Part shown: piece after piece, positions 7,982 to 16,698 of the stretch
How positions within the stretch are numbered: the stretch's first letter is position 1
Layout: each line of letters opens with the position of its first letter
DNA from: Streptomyces sp. NBC_01214
GTDB lineage: Bacteria > Actinomycetota > Actinomycetes > Streptomycetales > Streptomycetaceae
Assembly: GCF_026340975.1 (NCBI RefSeq)
Contig: NZ_JAPEOS010000001.1
Coordinates: 4,373,001-4,437,000 of the forward strand
Reading direction: 5' to 3'
DNA length: 64,000 nucleotides
The notes under the pieces: generated by a model
Told to the model about the DNA's origin: nothing
Database searches by the model: none
The model's input: the letters and a program-made list of their open reading frames with translations, nothing else
Made by a program: the position numbers and the translations under genes

Positions 7982-9541
7982 ATGCTCTGCACCAGGCTGA
8001 CGAACGCCACCTTCCTCACCATGGACCCCGACCACCCCGTCGCCCACGACCTGGGCATCTGGCACGGCCGGATCGTCGGCCTGGACGAGGCCGTCACCTC
8101 GCTGCCCGCCCGTGCGGTCGTCGACCTCCAAGGCGCCACCGTGCTGCCCGGATTCATCGACTCCCACGTGCACCTGGCCTGGACCGGACTCAAAGCGACC
8201 ACCCCCAGCGTGGCGCCCTGCGCACGCGTCGATGACGTGCTCGCCGTCGTCGCGGAGGCGGTCGCCCGGAAACCGCGCGGCGCATGGGTGGACATCGGGG
8301 GCTACGACCAGCGGGCCCTCGGCCGGCACCTCACCGCCGCGGAACTGGACAAGGTCAGCGACGGCCGCAAGGTGTTCATGCTGCACGACTCGGGACACGG
8401 CTGCGTCGTCAACACCACCGTCCTCGACCTGCTCCCCGGCGAACTCGCCCACGGCGAGGGCTTCCTCGCCGAGAGCGCCATGACCGCCGCCCGCCGGCTG
8501 CGCCTGCCCTACGCGCAGGAGGAGATCGCCGACGCCATCGAACACGCCGGCCGCACCTGCCTCGCCGAAGGCGTCACCGCCTGCGCCGAGGCGGGCATCG
8601 GCGGCGGCCTGCTCGGCCACAGTCCGGTCGAGCTCGGCGCCTACCAACTCCTGCGCGACCAGGGGCGGCTGCCGCTGCGGGTCCAGCTCATGGCGGCCGC
8701 CGACACCCTGCGGCCCGTGGCCGCGCACGCCGCTGACGGGATCCCCCGCGCGCTCGGCCTCGGCCTGCGCACCGGCTTCGGCGACGACTGGCTCTCCCTC
8801 GGCGCGCTCAAGGTCTACACGGACGGCGGGATGATGGCCCGTACGGCCGCACTCACCCGCCCCTACGAAGGGAGCGACCACACGGGGGAGTTCCAGGACG
8901 ACCCCGAGCGGATCGCCGACACCATCGTCGACGGTCACCTGGCCGGCTGGCAGCTCGCCGTGCACGCCATCGGGGACCGCGCCGCCGACTTGGCCCTGGA
9001 CGCCATCGAACGCGCCCAGCGGCTGCGGCCCCGCCCCACCGCCCGGCACCGCATCGAACACGCCGGCCTGGTCCGGCCCGACCAGCTGGCGCGCTTCGCC
9101 CGCCTCGGCGTGAGCGCGGTGGTCCAGCCGCACTTCCTGCGCTCCTTCGGCGACGACTACGCGGCCGTGCTGGGCCCGGACCGGGCCCCCTGGATGTACC
9201 GGGGCCGGGGTTTCCTGGAGCACGGGGTCACCCTGGTGGGCAGTTCCGACCGTCCCGTCACCGACGGATCACCTTTGCGGGCCGTCCAATTCATGGTGGA
9301 ACGGGCCTCCGCCTCCGGGGCCCTCATCGGGCCAGACGAGGGCATCACCGTGGACGAGGCCCTGCACGCCTACACCGTGGCGGGCGCCTACGCCTCGCAC
9401 TGGGACGACAGCGCGGGCACCCTCGCCCCGGGCCGGCGCGCGGACCTGGCCGTACTGGGCGACGACCCGAGGCGGGTCGAGCCCTCGCGGATCGGAGCCG
9501 TCGAGGTCGTCGCCACGTACGTCGACGGCAGGCCCGCCTGA
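7982..9541 (+). CDS. YtcJ-type amidohydrolase
   Basis: Metal-dependent hydrolase of the amidohydrolase_3 (YtcJ) group, 519 residues. Visible metal-site elements are 'GFIDSHVHLAW' near residue 58, a lysine/aspartate strand 'KVYTDGGMM', 'HAIGDRA' near 323 and 'HRIEHAG' near 358; the last strand carries 'SSDRPVTDGSP'. Such enzymes hydrolyse amide-type bonds of small molecules and their substrates are mostly unknown. It follows the iron-regulated monooxygenase in the same direction, separated by a hairpin, so a role in siderophore release or precursor turnover is possible but not shown. No signal peptide, so cytosolic. Confidence 0.85.
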   Translation: MLCTRLTNATFLTMDPDHPVAHDLGIWHGRIVGLDEAVTSLPARAVVDLQGATVLPGFIDSHVHLAWTGLKATTPSVAPCARVDDVLAVVAEAVARKPRGAWVDIGGYDQRALGRHLTAAELDKVSDGRKVFMLHDSGHGCVVNTTVLDLLPGELAHGEGFLAESAMTAARRLRLPYAQEEIADAIEHAGRTCLAEGVTACAEAGIGGGLLGHSPVELGAYQLLRDQGRLPLRVQLMAAADTLRPVAAHAADGIPRALGLGLRTGFGDDWLSLGALKVYTDGGMMARTAALTRPYEGSDHTGEFQDDPERIADTIVDGHLAGWQLAVHAIGDRAADLALDAIERAQRLRPRPTARHRIEHAGLVRPDQLARFARLGVSAVVQPHFLRSFGDDYAAVLGPDRAPWMYRGRGFLEHGVTLVGSSDRPVTDGSPLRAVQFMVERASASGALIGPDEGITVDEALHAYTVAGAYASHWDDSAGTLAPGRRADLAVLGDDPRRVEPSRIGAVEVVATYVDGRPA

Positions 9542-9555
9542 CGCGTCAGGCGGGC
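9532..9555. terminator. Bidirectional palindromic terminator overlapping two stop codons
   Basis: A perfect 24-base palindrome (12-bp arms, no loop bases) spans the stop codon of the amidohydrolase (9539-9541) and the stop codon of the convergent membrane-protein gene (9546-9548). Both proteins therefore end with codons belonging to the same palindrome. It probably terminates both transcripts. Confidence 0.75.
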
Positions 9556-10814
9556 TGCGGCGTGAGCCGCTTGAGGCCCTTGCGGTCGTAGTACGCGGTC
9601 ATGGCGAAACCGAACAGCAGGGCCAGCACCGTGCCGACCGCGATCATGATCCAGGAGCGGGTGAGCCCCGCGTCGCCGCGGGCGTCGAAGTAGAGGATCG
9701 CGCGCACGCCGTCGCTGAGCTGACGCATCGGTTCGAAGTGGGAGAGGAAGCGGTAGAAGCCGGGGACCGCCTGCAGCGGGACGGTCGCACCCGAGGACGG
9801 CAGACCCAGCACGATGAACACGAACATCGACACGAGCTGGCCGATCCCGCCGAACGCGGCGTTGATGGCCTGTACGCCCAGGCCGACGGCGAGGGCCGCG
9901 CAGTACGAGTAGACCCACAGGAGGGGCAGGTGGGACGCGTCCATCCCCAGGATGCCGATGCAGGCCAGCATCACCAGGGAAACGCTGACCAGCGTGATGC
10001 CCGCGGTCATCAGCATCTTGAGGAGCAGCGTCTGGGTGCGGTCGATGGGCACCGTCGGGCGGCGGGTGTGCCAGGGGCCGATCTCGTTGTCGGCGTAGCC
10101 GAGGGCGGTGTCGACGCCGTTGCTGATGACGTTGCCGCCCATGAACCCGGCCAGCACCAGGAGCAGGGTGTAGTAGAAGGCCGTCAGACCCAGGCCGCTG
10201 TGCGTGCCGATCGGGTGACCGACCCGGGTGACGACCTCGACCGGGTCGGCCAGCAGCAGTTTCGCGGTGGCGCTCGCCTGGTCGCCGGCCGCGGCCGTGA
10301 GCTGTTCGCCGACGGTGCCGGACGCGCGGTGGGCGGCCTGCGTCGTGATCTGGCTCGCCAACGAGGACCCGAGGCTGCCCTTGCCGGGGTTGGTGAGCAC
10401 CGTGATGGTCGGCCGCTTCGTGGCGCCGGACGTGGGGAGCGCCGTGACGGAGTCCGTGAAGCCGGCCGGCACCACCAGCGCGCCGTAGAGCTGGCCGGAG
10501 TCGAGCTGGTCCTGGGCCTGGGCGAGGCTCAGTTGGCGCCAGTCCGCCTTGCCGCCCGCGGGGTCCGAAGCGATGGCGGCGGTGATCTGCGTACCCAGGT
10601 TCTGCCGCTGCCCCTGCGGCGGCTGGCCCCTGTCCTCGTTGACCAGGGCGATGGGCAGGTCGCGCAGTTCGGCGTTGGGGTTGACGATGCCGCCCATGTA
10701 GAGCAGCGACAGCAGCAGGGCGAGCAGCCCCGTCAGGATCGTGGGAACCAGCCACAGCTGGGGGCGGCGCACCAGGGCCGCGGCAGTGGCTTCGGGGGCG
10801 ACGGTCGGGGACAT
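9546..10814 (-). CDS. YhgE/Pip-like ABC-2 type membrane protein
   Basis: Membrane protein of 422 residues with one N-terminal transmembrane segment (residues about 20-42, 'LTGLLALLLSLLYMGG'), a large extracellular domain of about 170 residues, then five or six C-terminal transmembrane segments. This is the YhgE/Pip and ABC-2 permease topology; 'LNEDRG'-type wording appears as 'ALVNEDRG', typical of this group. Members work in export or type-VII-like envelope functions; no ATPase gene is adjacent. ATG at 10814 is the start, inside a much longer frame whose upstream part overlaps the divergent MarR gene. The divergent MarR regulator probably controls it. Confidence 0.8.
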   Translation of the reverse strand: MSPTVAPEATAAALVRRPQLWLVPTILTGLLALLLSLLYMGGIVNPNAELRDLPIALVNEDRGQPPQGQRQNLGTQITAAIASDPAGGKADWRQLSLAQAQDQLDSGQLYGALVVPAGFTDSVTALPTSGATKRPTITVLTNPGKGSLGSSLASQITTQAAHRASGTVGEQLTAAAGDQASATAKLLLADPVEVVTRVGHPIGTHSGLGLTAFYYTLLLVLAGFMGGNVISNGVDTALGYADNEIGPWHTRRPTVPIDRTQTLLLKMLMTAGITLVSVSLVMLACIGILGMDASHLPLLWVYSYCAALAVGLGVQAINAAFGGIGQLVSMFVFIVLGLPSSGATVPLQAVPGFYRFLSHFEPMRQLSDGVRAILYFDARGDAGLTRSWIMIAVGTVLALLFGFAMTAYYDRKGLKRLTPQPA

Positions 10815-10894
10815 CGGTCTCCGTAGCTTCCCGGCGGGCCGGGATCGAGGGGCGGTGGCAGCGGCGGGGCCGCACGGCACCCTCAGGATGGTCT

Positions 10895-10950
10895 CCGTAC
10901 CCGGGAAGGCCGCCGTACCCCTCGCGCTCCGGCGGCGAACCCGGGTACGG
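10895..10950. promoter_or_regulatory. Inverted repeat in the YhgE-like/MarR divergent promoter
   Basis: Perfect 11-bp arms ccgtacccggg (10895-10905) and cccgggtacgg (10940-10950) separated by 34 bases lie in the 234-base gap between two divergent genes. They could be paired half-sites for the MarR-type regulator or a leader hairpin. No direct evidence of binding. Confidence 0.4.
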
Positions 10951-11048
10951 GACCACCGGAACGGCCCACCCGGCGTTCGGCCACCGGGTCCGGCGGAAGC
11001 CGGCGGTCGCGCGTTAGTCGGCGTTCGGGGGTGTGTAGCGTCGTGAAC

Positions 11049-11549
11049 ATGAAACCGCTGACCGGTACGACCACCACCGACCAGGCGCCGGCCGATCCGG
11101 CCGCCAGCGACGGCATGCTGGCCACCCAGCCCATCGGCTACTGGAGCGGCCTGGCCCACGCGGCGGTCACCCGGCAGTTGCGGGACGCCATGGCCAGGAT
11201 CGACGTGACCCAGCCGCAGTACTGGGTGCTCAACCGGGTGAACAGCGGACTTCCCGCGCCCGGCCGCGAAGAAGTGGTCGCCCAGCTGACGCCGCTCGCG
11301 GAAGGACCGCACGAGATCGCCCGGGTCGTGGACCAGCTGCTCCACCGCGGCTGGCTCGCTACCGACGACCGGCAGCTCCTGCACCTCACCGAGGCCGGGG
11401 AGACCGCCCGGGCGCGACTGCGGCAGTTGGTGACCGAGCAGCGCGCCGTGATCCACCAGGGCATCGCGGACGAGGAGTACGTGGCCGCCCTCAAGGTGCT
11501 GCGCAGGATGGTCGCCAACGTCGAGGCGGCCGAGACCCGGGCACCGTGA
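11049..11549 (+). CDS. MarR-like winged-helix regulator
   Basis: A 166-residue protein with the short MarR-like layout seen in many Streptomyces proteins: 'QPIGYWSGLAHAAV' near residue 28, a recognition region 'VTQPQYWVLNRV', a wing and a C-terminal helix 'EEYVAALKVLRRM'. ATG at 11049 is used; the frame opens six codons earlier. It is divergent from the YhgE-like membrane gene, so local control of that exporter-like protein is the likely role. A clear paralogue with the same motifs lies at 32467. Confidence 0.82.
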   Translation: MKPLTGTTTTDQAPADPAASDGMLATQPIGYWSGLAHAAVTRQLRDAMARIDVTQPQYWVLNRVNSGLPAPGREEVVAQLTPLAEGPHEIARVVDQLLHRGWLATDDRQLLHLTEAGETARARLRQLVTEQRAVIHQGIADEEYVAALKVLRRMVANVEAAETRAP

Positions 11550-11588
11550 CGGCCCCGAACGCCGCCGCCGGCCGGGCCCGTGCGGGGG

Positions 11589-13019
11589 TCAGCTGGTGCA
11601 GGTGATCGAGAAGGGGACCGGGTCGGAGGTGAAGGGGGCGGGGCTCTGTAGTTCCACGGCCATGCCGGACGCCAGGGTGCCGGTCTTCGCGTAGGTCGTC
11701 AGGCTCACGGTGTCGCGTCCCGTCGGCTCGCCCTTGGCCCCGATCGACAGGGTGCGCCAGTGCGGGTCCACCACCGAGCCGTCGCCGGACACCCAGCGGT
11801 AGGAGATCAACGTCGGCTCGGACGCGGTGAAGGTCGCGGTGAACGACGGGGCCCGGCTCCCGGGGATCGGGCATGCGCCGGTGTAGGCCGTGTTCGAGCC
11901 CACCACCGACACCCGTACGCCCGAACCGGGTGCGGTGTTCCAGGCGTCGTTGGCGAGTGCGTAGGCGATCCCGCCGCCGATCAGTAGGCAGGCGGCCGTG
12001 CCGGCCGCGACGAAGGCCGCCGTACGGCGCTTGCGGGGCGGGGCGGTGACCGTGGAGGTCTCGGCGGGCGCCTCGGCCGCGGCGGCTTCCGCAGGGGTCG
12101 GCAGGATGCGGGCCCCGGCGGCGGTCGTGGCGTCCGCTTCGTGTGCGATGCCCCGTAGGGCTTCGGCGGCTTCGGCGGCCGGGGTCCGCTGCTCGGGTTC
12201 CTTGCGGAGCAGTCCGGCGATCACCGGGGCGAGCGGGCCGGCGCGCGTCGTTGCCGGCGGTTCCTCCTCCACGACGGACCGCAGGGTGTTCAGCGCGCTG
12301 TCCTGCCGGAACGGGGAGATCCCCTCGACGGCGGCGTACAGCATCACGCCGAGGGACCACAGGTCCGACTCGGGGCCCGAGGGGCGACCCAGCGCGCGCT
12401 CCGGCGGCAGGTACTCGGGGGAGCCGACCACTTCGCCGGTCATGGTGAGATGGGTGCTGCCCTCGACCATCGCGATGCCGAAGTCGCTGAGTACCACCCG
12501 TCCGTCGTCGGCGAGCAGCACGTTCGCCGGCTTGACGTCCCGGTGCTCCACCCCGACGGCATGGGCGGCACGCAGCGCGCCCAGTACCTCCGCGCCGATG
12601 TGCGCGACGTACCGGGGGGTGAGCGCCCCCTCGGCCCGCAACAGATCGGCCAGCGACTGCCCGCGGATCAGCTCCATCACGATCCAGGGCCGGTCGTCCT
12701 CCATGACCACGTCGTGGACCGTGACCACATTGCGGTCGGGTATCCGGGCCGCCGCCCACGCCTCCCGTTGCAGCCGGCCGTACATGCGGGAGATGTCATC
12801 GCTCCCGAGACCGGCCGGGGCCCGCACCTCCTTGACGGCGACCTCCCGGTACAGGGTCTCGTCGAGGGCCCGCCACACGGTGCCCATACCGCCTTCTCCC
12901 AGCCTGGACAACAGCCGGTAGCGGCCCGCGATCAGCGGCTCCCCGCCCACCGGACCCGCTGCCGGGGTGGTGGCCGCGAGCGCGGTCTCCGTCACGGTCT
13001 CGGTTTCCTCGTTGTACAT
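11589..13019 (-). CDS. Membrane Ser/Thr protein kinase
   Basis: Eukaryotic-type (Hanks) kinase, 476 residues. N-terminal kinase domain with glycine loop 'LGEGGMGTV' (residues 40-48), catalytic Lys63 in 'EVAVKEV', 'HRDVKPAN' at 159-166, 'DFG' and 'GSPEYLPPE'. A low-complexity Ala/Pro/Glu juxtamembrane linker precedes one transmembrane segment near residue 330 and an extracytoplasmic domain of about 110 residues. That domain is not a PASTA repeat and is not recognised; it has two cysteines that could form a disulfide. ATG at 13019 has an 'aggag' site upstream; the frame opens 14 codons earlier. It is divergent from a gene for an FHA-domain protein, the natural reader of phosphothreonine. Confidence 0.9.
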   Translation of the reverse strand: MYNEETETVTETALAATTPAAGPVGGEPLIAGRYRLLSRLGEGGMGTVWRALDETLYREVAVKEVRAPAGLGSDDISRMYGRLQREAWAAARIPDRNVVTVHDVVMEDDRPWIVMELIRGQSLADLLRAEGALTPRYVAHIGAEVLGALRAAHAVGVEHRDVKPANVLLADDGRVVLSDFGIAMVEGSTHLTMTGEVVGSPEYLPPERALGRPSGPESDLWSLGVMLYAAVEGISPFRQDSALNTLRSVVEEEPPATTRAGPLAPVIAGLLRKEPEQRTPAAEAAEALRGIAHEADATTAAGARILPTPAEAAAAEAPAETSTVTAPPRKRRTAAFVAAGTAACLLIGGGIAYALANDAWNTAPGSGVRVSVVGSNTAYTGACPIPGSRAPSFTATFTASEPTLISYRWVSGDGSVVDPHWRTLSIGAKGEPTGRDTVSLTTYAKTGTLASGMAVELQSPAPFTSDPVPFSITCTS

Positions 13020-13119
13020 GGGGGTGGTTCTCCTCTTATCGCCGGCCGACGCGAGCATCACGTACCGGCCGGGCCCCCGGTTCAGCAGGACTCAAAAGAT
13101 TCCAAGAAATGGTTGAACC

Positions 13120-13143
13120 GAACACGTTCTCGACGGCGTGTTC
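13120..13143. promoter_or_regulatory. Dyad in kinase/FHA divergent promoter
   Basis: Arms gaacacg (13120-13126) and cgtgttc (13137-13143), perfect 7-bp inverted repeat with a 10-base spacer, 45 bases upstream of the FHA-protein start and 100 bases upstream of the kinase. A plausible transcription-factor site for co-regulation of the pair; factor unknown. Confidence 0.4.
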
Positions 13144-13187
13144 TTGTCGTACGAGTCAGCAGCAGTGTCGTTTCCAAGGGGTGTGCA

Positions 13188-15116
13188 GTGCCATCGGTCA
13201 TCGTCGGGCGCACGGGTCCGTTCACCGGACAGAGCGTGGTTCTGGGCAGTGAGCCCCTCAGCTTCGGGCGCAAGAACGACAACGGCGTCGTGATCGTGAG
13301 TCCCAGCGCCTCCCGGCTGCACGCCGAGATCCTCACGGAGGAGCCGGGGTTCGTCCTCTACGACCGGGACAGCCGGAACGGCACGTTCGTCAACGACCAG
13401 CGCGTCACCCGGCACGTGCTGCGTCCGAACGACTGCATCCGGATCGGTGACGAAACGTTCCTCTATGAGGCGCAGGATGCCATGGAGACGGTCATGGACC
13501 TCTCCCTGCTGGACGTCCCCCGGATCAGTGCCGCGGACCCCGGCACGCTACGGGTCACCATCACGGGCGGCGGCCCGGTGGGCCTCGCCTTCGCCCTGGC
13601 GCTCGACGAGATGCTGCCCGGCAGGACCGCCATCACCCTCTACGACGGACGCTGGACCAGAAAGGGATCCGCGGTCGTCTGGAAGGACGAGACCCAGGGC
13701 AACTTCCGCCGCCAGCAGGTGGTGACCGTCCAGAGCCGGCAGTACCTCGCCCTGTCCGAGGAGGTCCTCGGCGCACTGTTCGACGACGGCGGCTCCTATT
13801 CCGAGATGTGGCCCGTCGGCCCCGACTCGGTCGACGGCCGGCCGCCCCGCAACATCCGGATCGCCCACATCGAGGACCGACTGCTGCACCTGGCGAACCG
13901 GCGGCCGGCGATCCGCCTCGTCCCCAGACGCTTCGACGTGACGGAACAGCAGAACCGGCTCACCCAGGAACACGTCCTCGTGATCTGCGAGGGCGGCCGC
14001 TCCCGCACCCGCGAGCACTACGCCGACCGCTTCGGCGCGGCCGACGCCTCGATCTACTCCCTCGACGGCGAACACCTTCAGGACGTCGTGCTGGGGCTGC
14101 GGGTCACGTCGAAGCTGCCGGACCCGATGAGCGTGCTGCTCACCGTGTCGCAGAACCGCTTCCTGCTCAACTCGCTGCGCGGCGAGGGCTTCCTGAACAT
14201 GCGGCTCACCCGGGAGGAGGCCAAGAACGTCATCGGCATCGACCCGGTGCGCCACGTCTTCGAGGAGTGCATCGCCACCCGCCCCTGCCTGATGAGCCGG
14301 CAGGAGGAGGACAACGAGTTCCGCTGCCCCACCCACGGCACCCTCTTCCTGCCCGCCCTGCTGCGCAGTTCCCCGCTGTGGAAGGAGATCCGGCAGGGCC
14401 TGCGCCTGTTCGGCGTGGCCGAGGAAGACCTGTCGGCGATCACCTCCTTCCGGCTGGACATGGTGCAGCGCCCGCGGTTCACGGCGCAGCTGCACCGGCC
14501 GACCGCGACCAGCCCCGGCACCTTCGGCTTCCTGCTGGGCGACGCGGCCAACGCCATCCACTTCTGGCCGGGCCGCGGCCTCAACAGCGGCCTGGCCTCG
14601 GCCACTTCGCTGGCCCGTTCGCTCAGCCGCGCCTGGCAGGGCAAGCCCCTGCGGGACGCCGACTTCATCCGGCACGAGGCCGCCATGTCCATGCTCCAGT
14701 ACCGGCACAAGAGCCGGGCCTGGAACGCCATGGTGACCACCGACGACCAGGGCGTCACCCGCGCCATCAAGGACATCATCGCGCGCAGCGCGGAGGCCGG
14801 CGGCGCCGGTACCCGTGCGGGGGCGAGCGCCGGGGCCGCGGACGGGAGCGACCTGGAGGCGCTGTTGGACCGGATGGCCGGTATCCGCGACCGGCTGGGA
14901 TCCCGGCTGCCCGGCCTGCCCACGGACGGGGAACTCCGCTCCCACCTCGCCCCGATCGCCCCCGCGACCCTCCGCACCCTGCGGGAGAGCGGCGCCTGGG
15001 ACACCCTGATCGTCGGCGGCGAGGAGGCCGACATCGACCTCTTCTACCAGTCGGACTCCCCGGTCTTCGTACCCCGCCCGGCCGACCCCCGGAGCCTCCC
15101 GTTGACGAAGGTCTAG
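13188..15116 (+). CDS. FHA domain-flavin monooxygenase fusion protein
   Basis: 642 residues. Residues about 1-95 are an FHA phosphothreonine-binding domain ('SFGRKNDNGVVIVSPSASRLHAEI', quoted in part: key residues are the Arg of 'FGR', 'SRLHAEI' and 'DSRNGTFVN'). After a short linker comes an FAD-binding domain with dinucleotide motif 'ITGGGPVGLAFALAL' (near 125) and the late FAD motif 'LLGDAANAIHFWPGRGLN' (near 460), as in p-hydroxybenzoate-hydroxylase-type monooxygenases. GTG at 13188 has 'aagggg' seven bases upstream. The fusion suggests a flavoenzyme whose location or activity is set by binding a phosphorylated partner, most simply the divergent kinase. Substrate unknown. Confidence 0.85.
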   Translation: MPSVIVGRTGPFTGQSVVLGSEPLSFGRKNDNGVVIVSPSASRLHAEILTEEPGFVLYDRDSRNGTFVNDQRVTRHVLRPNDCIRIGDETFLYEAQDAMETVMDLSLLDVPRISAADPGTLRVTITGGGPVGLAFALALDEMLPGRTAITLYDGRWTRKGSAVVWKDETQGNFRRQQVVTVQSRQYLALSEEVLGALFDDGGSYSEMWPVGPDSVDGRPPRNIRIAHIEDRLLHLANRRPAIRLVPRRFDVTEQQNRLTQEHVLVICEGGRSRTREHYADRFGAADASIYSLDGEHLQDVVLGLRVTSKLPDPMSVLLTVSQNRFLLNSLRGEGFLNMRLTREEAKNVIGIDPVRHVFEECIATRPCLMSRQEEDNEFRCPTHGTLFLPALLRSSPLWKEIRQGLRLFGVAEEDLSAITSFRLDMVQRPRFTAQLHRPTATSPGTFGFLLGDAANAIHFWPGRGLNSGLASATSLARSLSRAWQGKPLRDADFIRHEAAMSMLQYRHKSRAWNAMVTTDDQGVTRAIKDIIARSAEAGGAGTRAGASAGAADGSDLEALLDRMAGIRDRLGSRLPGLPTDGELRSHLAPIAPATLRTLRESGAWDTLIVGGEEADIDLFYQSDSPVFVPRPADPRSLPLTKV

Positions 15117-15205
15117 AGCCGCGGAGTTAATCTTGGCGGATGGTTCCTGAGTAGCCTCCGAAGGTCATCACGCGGCACCGCGAAGGGGAGATCCACGCCT
15201 ATGCA

Positions 15206-16096
15206 GTGGGCCCCGGCGCCTTCGGGGCGCTGGAGCCCGCCGCGGTCTTCCGGCCGCGCGCCGGCGACGAGGTCGTGGAGTCCGTCGTACGGCCCGATCT
15301 GGAGCGGGTCGTGTACGCGACGCCGAACGGAGTCGTCTGCCTCACGCGCGCCGGAGACCCGGTGTGGGCGTCGGCCTTCGAGCCGCACTGCGACGTCCGC
15401 CACGGCCACCGGACCGGCGTTGCGCTCTCCCTGGACGGCCGCACGGTGTGGGTCTACCGGCCGGACGTGATGGCGGGACGCGGGCGCGCTGACCGGTGGG
15501 TCGTGTACGACGCCGACACCGGGGAGGTCCTCGCCGATCGGGAGCTGGAGACCGTCGGGCACGGCGGCTGCCACTCCGTGCACCCGGTGGACGGCAGCGT
15601 GTACCTCAGCATCGGCGAGGGTCAGGACGGGTCCGTCGTCCTCAGGGGTGCGATCGGCGCCGACGGCGTACCGCAGTGCGTGGCCTACCCGTGGCCGGAC
15701 CGCTGCCTCATCGACCTGGCGCCGGGCGGGCAGCAGTTCATGACCGTCGACCACGGGCAGGAGGACGTCGCCTTCCACCACCACCCCGGCGGGGAGGTGC
15801 TGTTCACCCTGTCCGTCGATGCCTTCGGGTACGACCCGGAGGACACCTGCGTGGAATGGAGCGGCGGCTACCTGACCCCGGACACGGCCGTCGTCACACT
15901 GGGCGGCGAACGCGAGGACGAGGAGGAATGGTTCCGCCACCACCTCGTCGACGTGCCCACGGGCACCCCCGCCGGCGAGATCTCCCTCGACGCGAACCAC
16001 CCGTACGACGGAGTACCCCTCGGCGACGGCTCCTGGCTCACCGGAGCCCCCGAGGGCGCTCCCGTCCGCCGGTCCCGCACGGCCGGAGTGTCGTAG
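15206..16096 (+). CDS. Hypothetical beta-propeller-like protein
   Basis: A 296-residue soluble protein with no signal peptide. It has recurring short strands of the kind 'RVVYATPNGVVCLTRAGDPVW', 'GRTVWVY', 'WVVYDADTGEVL' and 'GGCHSVHPVDGSVYLSIG', which suggest an incomplete WD40/YVTN-like propeller, possibly a binding module. An upstream in-frame stop leaves GTG at 15206 as the first standard start although coding-like sequence ('ITRHREGEIHAYA') continues a few codons before it, so the true start may be non-standard or the 5' end altered. Function not recognised. Same direction as the DUF2199 gene, 21 bases away, so they may be cotranscribed. Confidence 0.6.
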   Translation: MGPGAFGALEPAAVFRPRAGDEVVESVVRPDLERVVYATPNGVVCLTRAGDPVWASAFEPHCDVRHGHRTGVALSLDGRTVWVYRPDVMAGRGRADRWVVYDADTGEVLADRELETVGHGGCHSVHPVDGSVYLSIGEGQDGSVVLRGAIGADGVPQCVAYPWPDRCLIDLAPGGQQFMTVDHGQEDVAFHHHPGGEVLFTLSVDAFGYDPEDTCVEWSGGYLTPDTAVVTLGGEREDEEEWFRHHLVDVPTGTPAGEISLDANHPYDGVPLGDGSWLTGAPEGAPVRRSRTAGVS

Positions 16097-16117
16097 CCGG
16101 TCGCTAGTCTCCCCGTC

Positions 16118-16642
16118 ATGACCAGCGATCACGGATTCACCTGCTCGTGCTGCGGCGCCCACCACGGCAGCCTGCCCATGCACTACACGGCCGGGGCCCC
16201 GGCCGTGTGGGACGCGGCGTTCGCCGATGCCGACGACTGTCTGCTCTCGTCGGACCAGTGCGTGGTCAAGGCCCAGCACCACTTCGTCAAGGGGCTGATC
16301 GAGATACCGGTCATCGGCACCGACGAGCTGTTCTCCTGGGCCGTCTGGGTGTCGCTCAGCCGTCAGAACTTCGCCCGCGCCGCGGACCTGTGGGAGACAC
16401 CGGGCCGGGATTCCGAGCCGCCGTACTTCGGCTGGCTCAACACCGAGCTGACCGTCTACTCGTCCACGACGCTCAACCTGAAGACGCATCTCCACACCCG
16501 CCCGCTCGGCGAGCGCCCCTTCGTCGAGCTCGAACCCACCGATCATCCCCTCGCCGTCGAGCAGCGGACGGGGATCACCGTGGACCGCGTTCGTGAGATC
16601 GCCGAAGCCGTGCTCCACCCCGCCGGCGGCGGGCGGCGGTGA
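16118..16642 (+). CDS. DUF2199 domain protein
   Basis: A 174-residue cytosolic protein. It begins with a zinc-knuckle-like 'FTCSCCGAHHGSLPMHY' and continues with the conserved 'CVVKAQHHFVKGLIEIPV' strand and 'FSWAVWVSLS', all hallmarks of DUF2199 proteins. The molecular function of the family is unknown; its members are often found alone. Codon use is typical. The gene starts 21 bases after the preceding hypothetical gene, consistent with a two-gene transcript. Confidence 0.82.
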   Translation: MTSDHGFTCSCCGAHHGSLPMHYTAGAPAVWDAAFADADDCLLSSDQCVVKAQHHFVKGLIEIPVIGTDELFSWAVWVSLSRQNFARAADLWETPGRDSEPPYFGWLNTELTVYSSTTLNLKTHLHTRPLGERPFVELEPTDHPLAVEQRTGITVDRVREIAEAVLHPAGGGRR

Positions 16643-16698
16643 GGGGAGGGCCGTCCACGGGCCGGAGGGGTGCTGGGCACGCGCGAAGGCGGTGCCGG

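Noticed and set aside
6905..9541. A plus-strand frame of nearly 880 codons spanning the monooxygenase and the amidohydrolase
   Set aside because: Its first 360 codons are the out-of-frame shadow of the monooxygenase, rich in Arg/Pro/Gly without family motifs; only the part from 7982 is a real protein.
10815..11456. Extension of the YhgE-like protein to 636 residues
   Set aside because: It would run antisense through the MarR-like gene and has no membrane or family character before the ATG at 10814.
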